From: Natronohydrobacter sp.
Lineage (GTDB): Bacteria > Pseudomonadota > Alphaproteobacteria > Rhodobacterales > Rhodobacteraceae
DNA length: 6,813 bases
Assembly: GCA_007118445.1 (NCBI GenBank)
Contig: SKRP01000253.1
Coordinates: 1 to 6,813, forward strand
Reading direction: 5' to 3'
Below, piece by piece: positions 5,751-6,813 of this stretch. Numbering within the stretch: the stretch's first letter is position 1; every line of letters begins with the position of its first letter. The notes beneath the pieces were generated by a model. It saw nothing but the letters and a program-made list of their open reading frames with translations. It searched no databases and was not told the DNA's origin. A program made the translations under genes and the position numbers.

Positions 5751-6813
5751 ATGGTCAGCGCAAAACCACTCATGATGGCAAGGAAAATGGCACCGACGCT
5801 CAGCATCCGGGCGGTGCGCACACGATCCTGACGCGAGCGGGCGCCACCCGCATAGTCGAACCGTTCATAGATGACGTTGCGCATTGGCAGGCCGATTTCC
5901 AGCAACATATCCGAGACAGCGACCACCATCGGTCCGGGCCCGCAAATCAGGGCCTTGGTTGTGTCAGGGGGCAGCCCGTGCAGCATGTCGGACAGATGCG
6001 CCTGCGTCAGTCGCCCATGGATCATGTCGGCGGCGTCGGGCGGGTCTTCACTCAAGAGCCAGAGCTGCAGATCGAGGGTTTCCGTGGCTGCGCGCAACTC
6101 ATCGAGACAGGCGAAATTGTGAGATGCGCCCACTGCATAAGCCAGCCGCACAGGCCGCTTGTCGCCGCGCGCCACCATATCGCGCAGGATGCCCAGGATC
6201 GGTGCGATCCCTACCCCGCCACCGAAAAGCAGGACAGCATCGGTGCAATGCGCCTCCAGCGTGAATTCACCGTAAGGGCCATCGATCCCTATGGTACGCC
6301 CCTCAGGCAGGGTTCCGATCTGGCTGGTGAAATCGCCCGCTTCCTTGATCAGCAGACTCACCCCGTCACGTCCGGGGCTGTCGGCAATGGAAAACGGATG
6401 GTCGAAAAGCGGGAATCGGCGCGTGCCTTCGGTCATCCAGACGAATTGACCCGCATGGTAAGGCATCGGCGGTGTGCCGGGGTCAGGCTGGATGTCCAGT
6501 TCCCACATGCGATCCGCGCGTTTGGTGACGGATTTCAGCCGCCACGGTCTGCGATGCAAGAGCCACCAGCGCCACCCATAGAGGATGACCACCACCCCCA
6601 GGACCGCAAGTCCCACAGCAGCCCAGAACCACGCCAATGTCCCCTCGGTGCTGAACCGCCCCACGGCCCAGGCATGATGCAGGCCAGACAGCACTGCGAT
6701 AATCCCCAGCACCAGATGCGTGCCGCGCCATGCCTCATAGGGCCATGGTAGTCGATCGCGCAGCAGTGATGTCGCGATAAGGACCGTCACTGCAGCCAGA
6801 CTGAGGACACCGC
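5747..6813 (-). CDS. Ferric-reductase-like membrane flavoprotein (FAD/NAD(P)H oxidoreductase), N-terminus cut by window edge
   Basis: A membrane-bound flavocytochrome-type reductase passing electrons from NAD(P)H via FAD to a membrane acceptor. The frame is open to the window edge, so the GTG at 6790 is unlikely to be the start. Residues below count from that GTG; seven more codons are visible before it. A heme-type ferric-reductase membrane part is suggested by H25, H38 and H39 in helix 21-44, with another helix at about 52-73. The soluble part has FAD-binding HPFSI (131-135), an IDGPYGEF loop (169-176), nucleotide-binding GGGVGIAPI (190-198) and CGPGPM (283-288), the ferredoxin-NADP-reductase order. 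The C-terminus ends in one more hydrophobic segment (about 329-347). It is transcribed towards the toxin-antitoxin pair. Its TAA stop (5747-5749) falls in the putative IS end, so the last residues may be altered. The physiological acceptor (ferric iron, quinone or other) is not readable. Confidence 0.92.
   Translation of the reverse strand, partial: GVLSLAAVTVLIATSLLRDRLPWPYEAWRGTHLVLGIIAVLSGLHHAWAVGRFSTEGTLAWFWAAVGLAVLGVVVILYGWRWWLLHRRPWRLKSVTKRADRMWELDIQPDPGTPPMPYHAGQFVWMTEGTRRFPLFDHPFSIADSPGRDGVSLLIKEAGDFTSQIGTLPEGRTIGIDGPYGEFTLEAHCTDAVLLFGGGVGIAPILGILRDMVARGDKRPVRLAYAVGASHNFACLDELRAATETLDLQLWLLSEDPPDAADMIHGRLTQAHLSDMLHGLPPDTTKALICGPGPMVVAVSDMLLEIGLPMRNVIYERFDYAGGARSRQDRVRTARMLSVGAIFLAIMSGFALTM

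Noticed and set aside
5615..6751. 378-codon plus-strand open frame
   Set aside because: It runs mostly antisense to the reductase, whose FAD and NAD(P)H motifs are clear. Its product has the His/Gln/Arg-rich look of a shadow.
1..6813. CRISPR array, tRNA or rRNA genes
   Set aside because: No regularly spaced repeats, cloverleaf-like segment or rRNA-like sequence was seen on either strand.

Overview
The window is GC-rich, tightly packed bacterial chromosome. Gene content and protein style suggest an alphaproteobacterium, probably Rhodobacterales-like. This is an inference from protein resemblance and base composition, because no rRNA or marker gene is present.

Left part (start to 4433, + strand): the distal end of a peptide/nickel-type ABC transporter operon. 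It holds the C-terminal bulk of a DppC-like permease, cut by the window edge. Next is a DppD-DppF ATPase fused into one polypeptide with two complete ATP sites. Then come a roughly 319-residue protein of uncharacterised family and a 302-residue nitrilase-superfamily enzyme that closely resembles N-carbamoyl-D-amino acid amidohydrolase. All three gene junctions are 4-base ATGA overlaps, so the four genes are almost certainly co-transcribed and translationally coupled. The likely logic is import of an amino-acid derivative (peptide, ureido acid or hydantoin-like) followed by cytoplasmic hydrolysis. No hydantoinase is visible in the window. A hairpin just after the last stop may end the operon.

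Middle part (about 4434-5750): an accessory patch of gene debris and a toxin-antitoxin module. It contains a broken helix-turn-helix fragment resembling phage-associated DUF6362 proteins. Next is a complete AbrB/MazE-type antitoxin with a Doc (death-on-curing, Fic-fold) toxin, overlapping by GTGA, preceded by a strong ribosome binding site and a TATACC direct repeat. A gene-free stretch of about 220 bases follows, and its right edge looks like an IS66-type terminus. The Doc toxin has Arg where the catalytic His of the HxFx(D)xNKR motif is expected.

Right part (5747 to the end, - strand): a membrane flavoprotein of the ferric-reductase/ferredoxin-NADP-reductase type, cut at its N-terminus by the window edge. 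Its stop codon lies inside the putative IS-end sequence.
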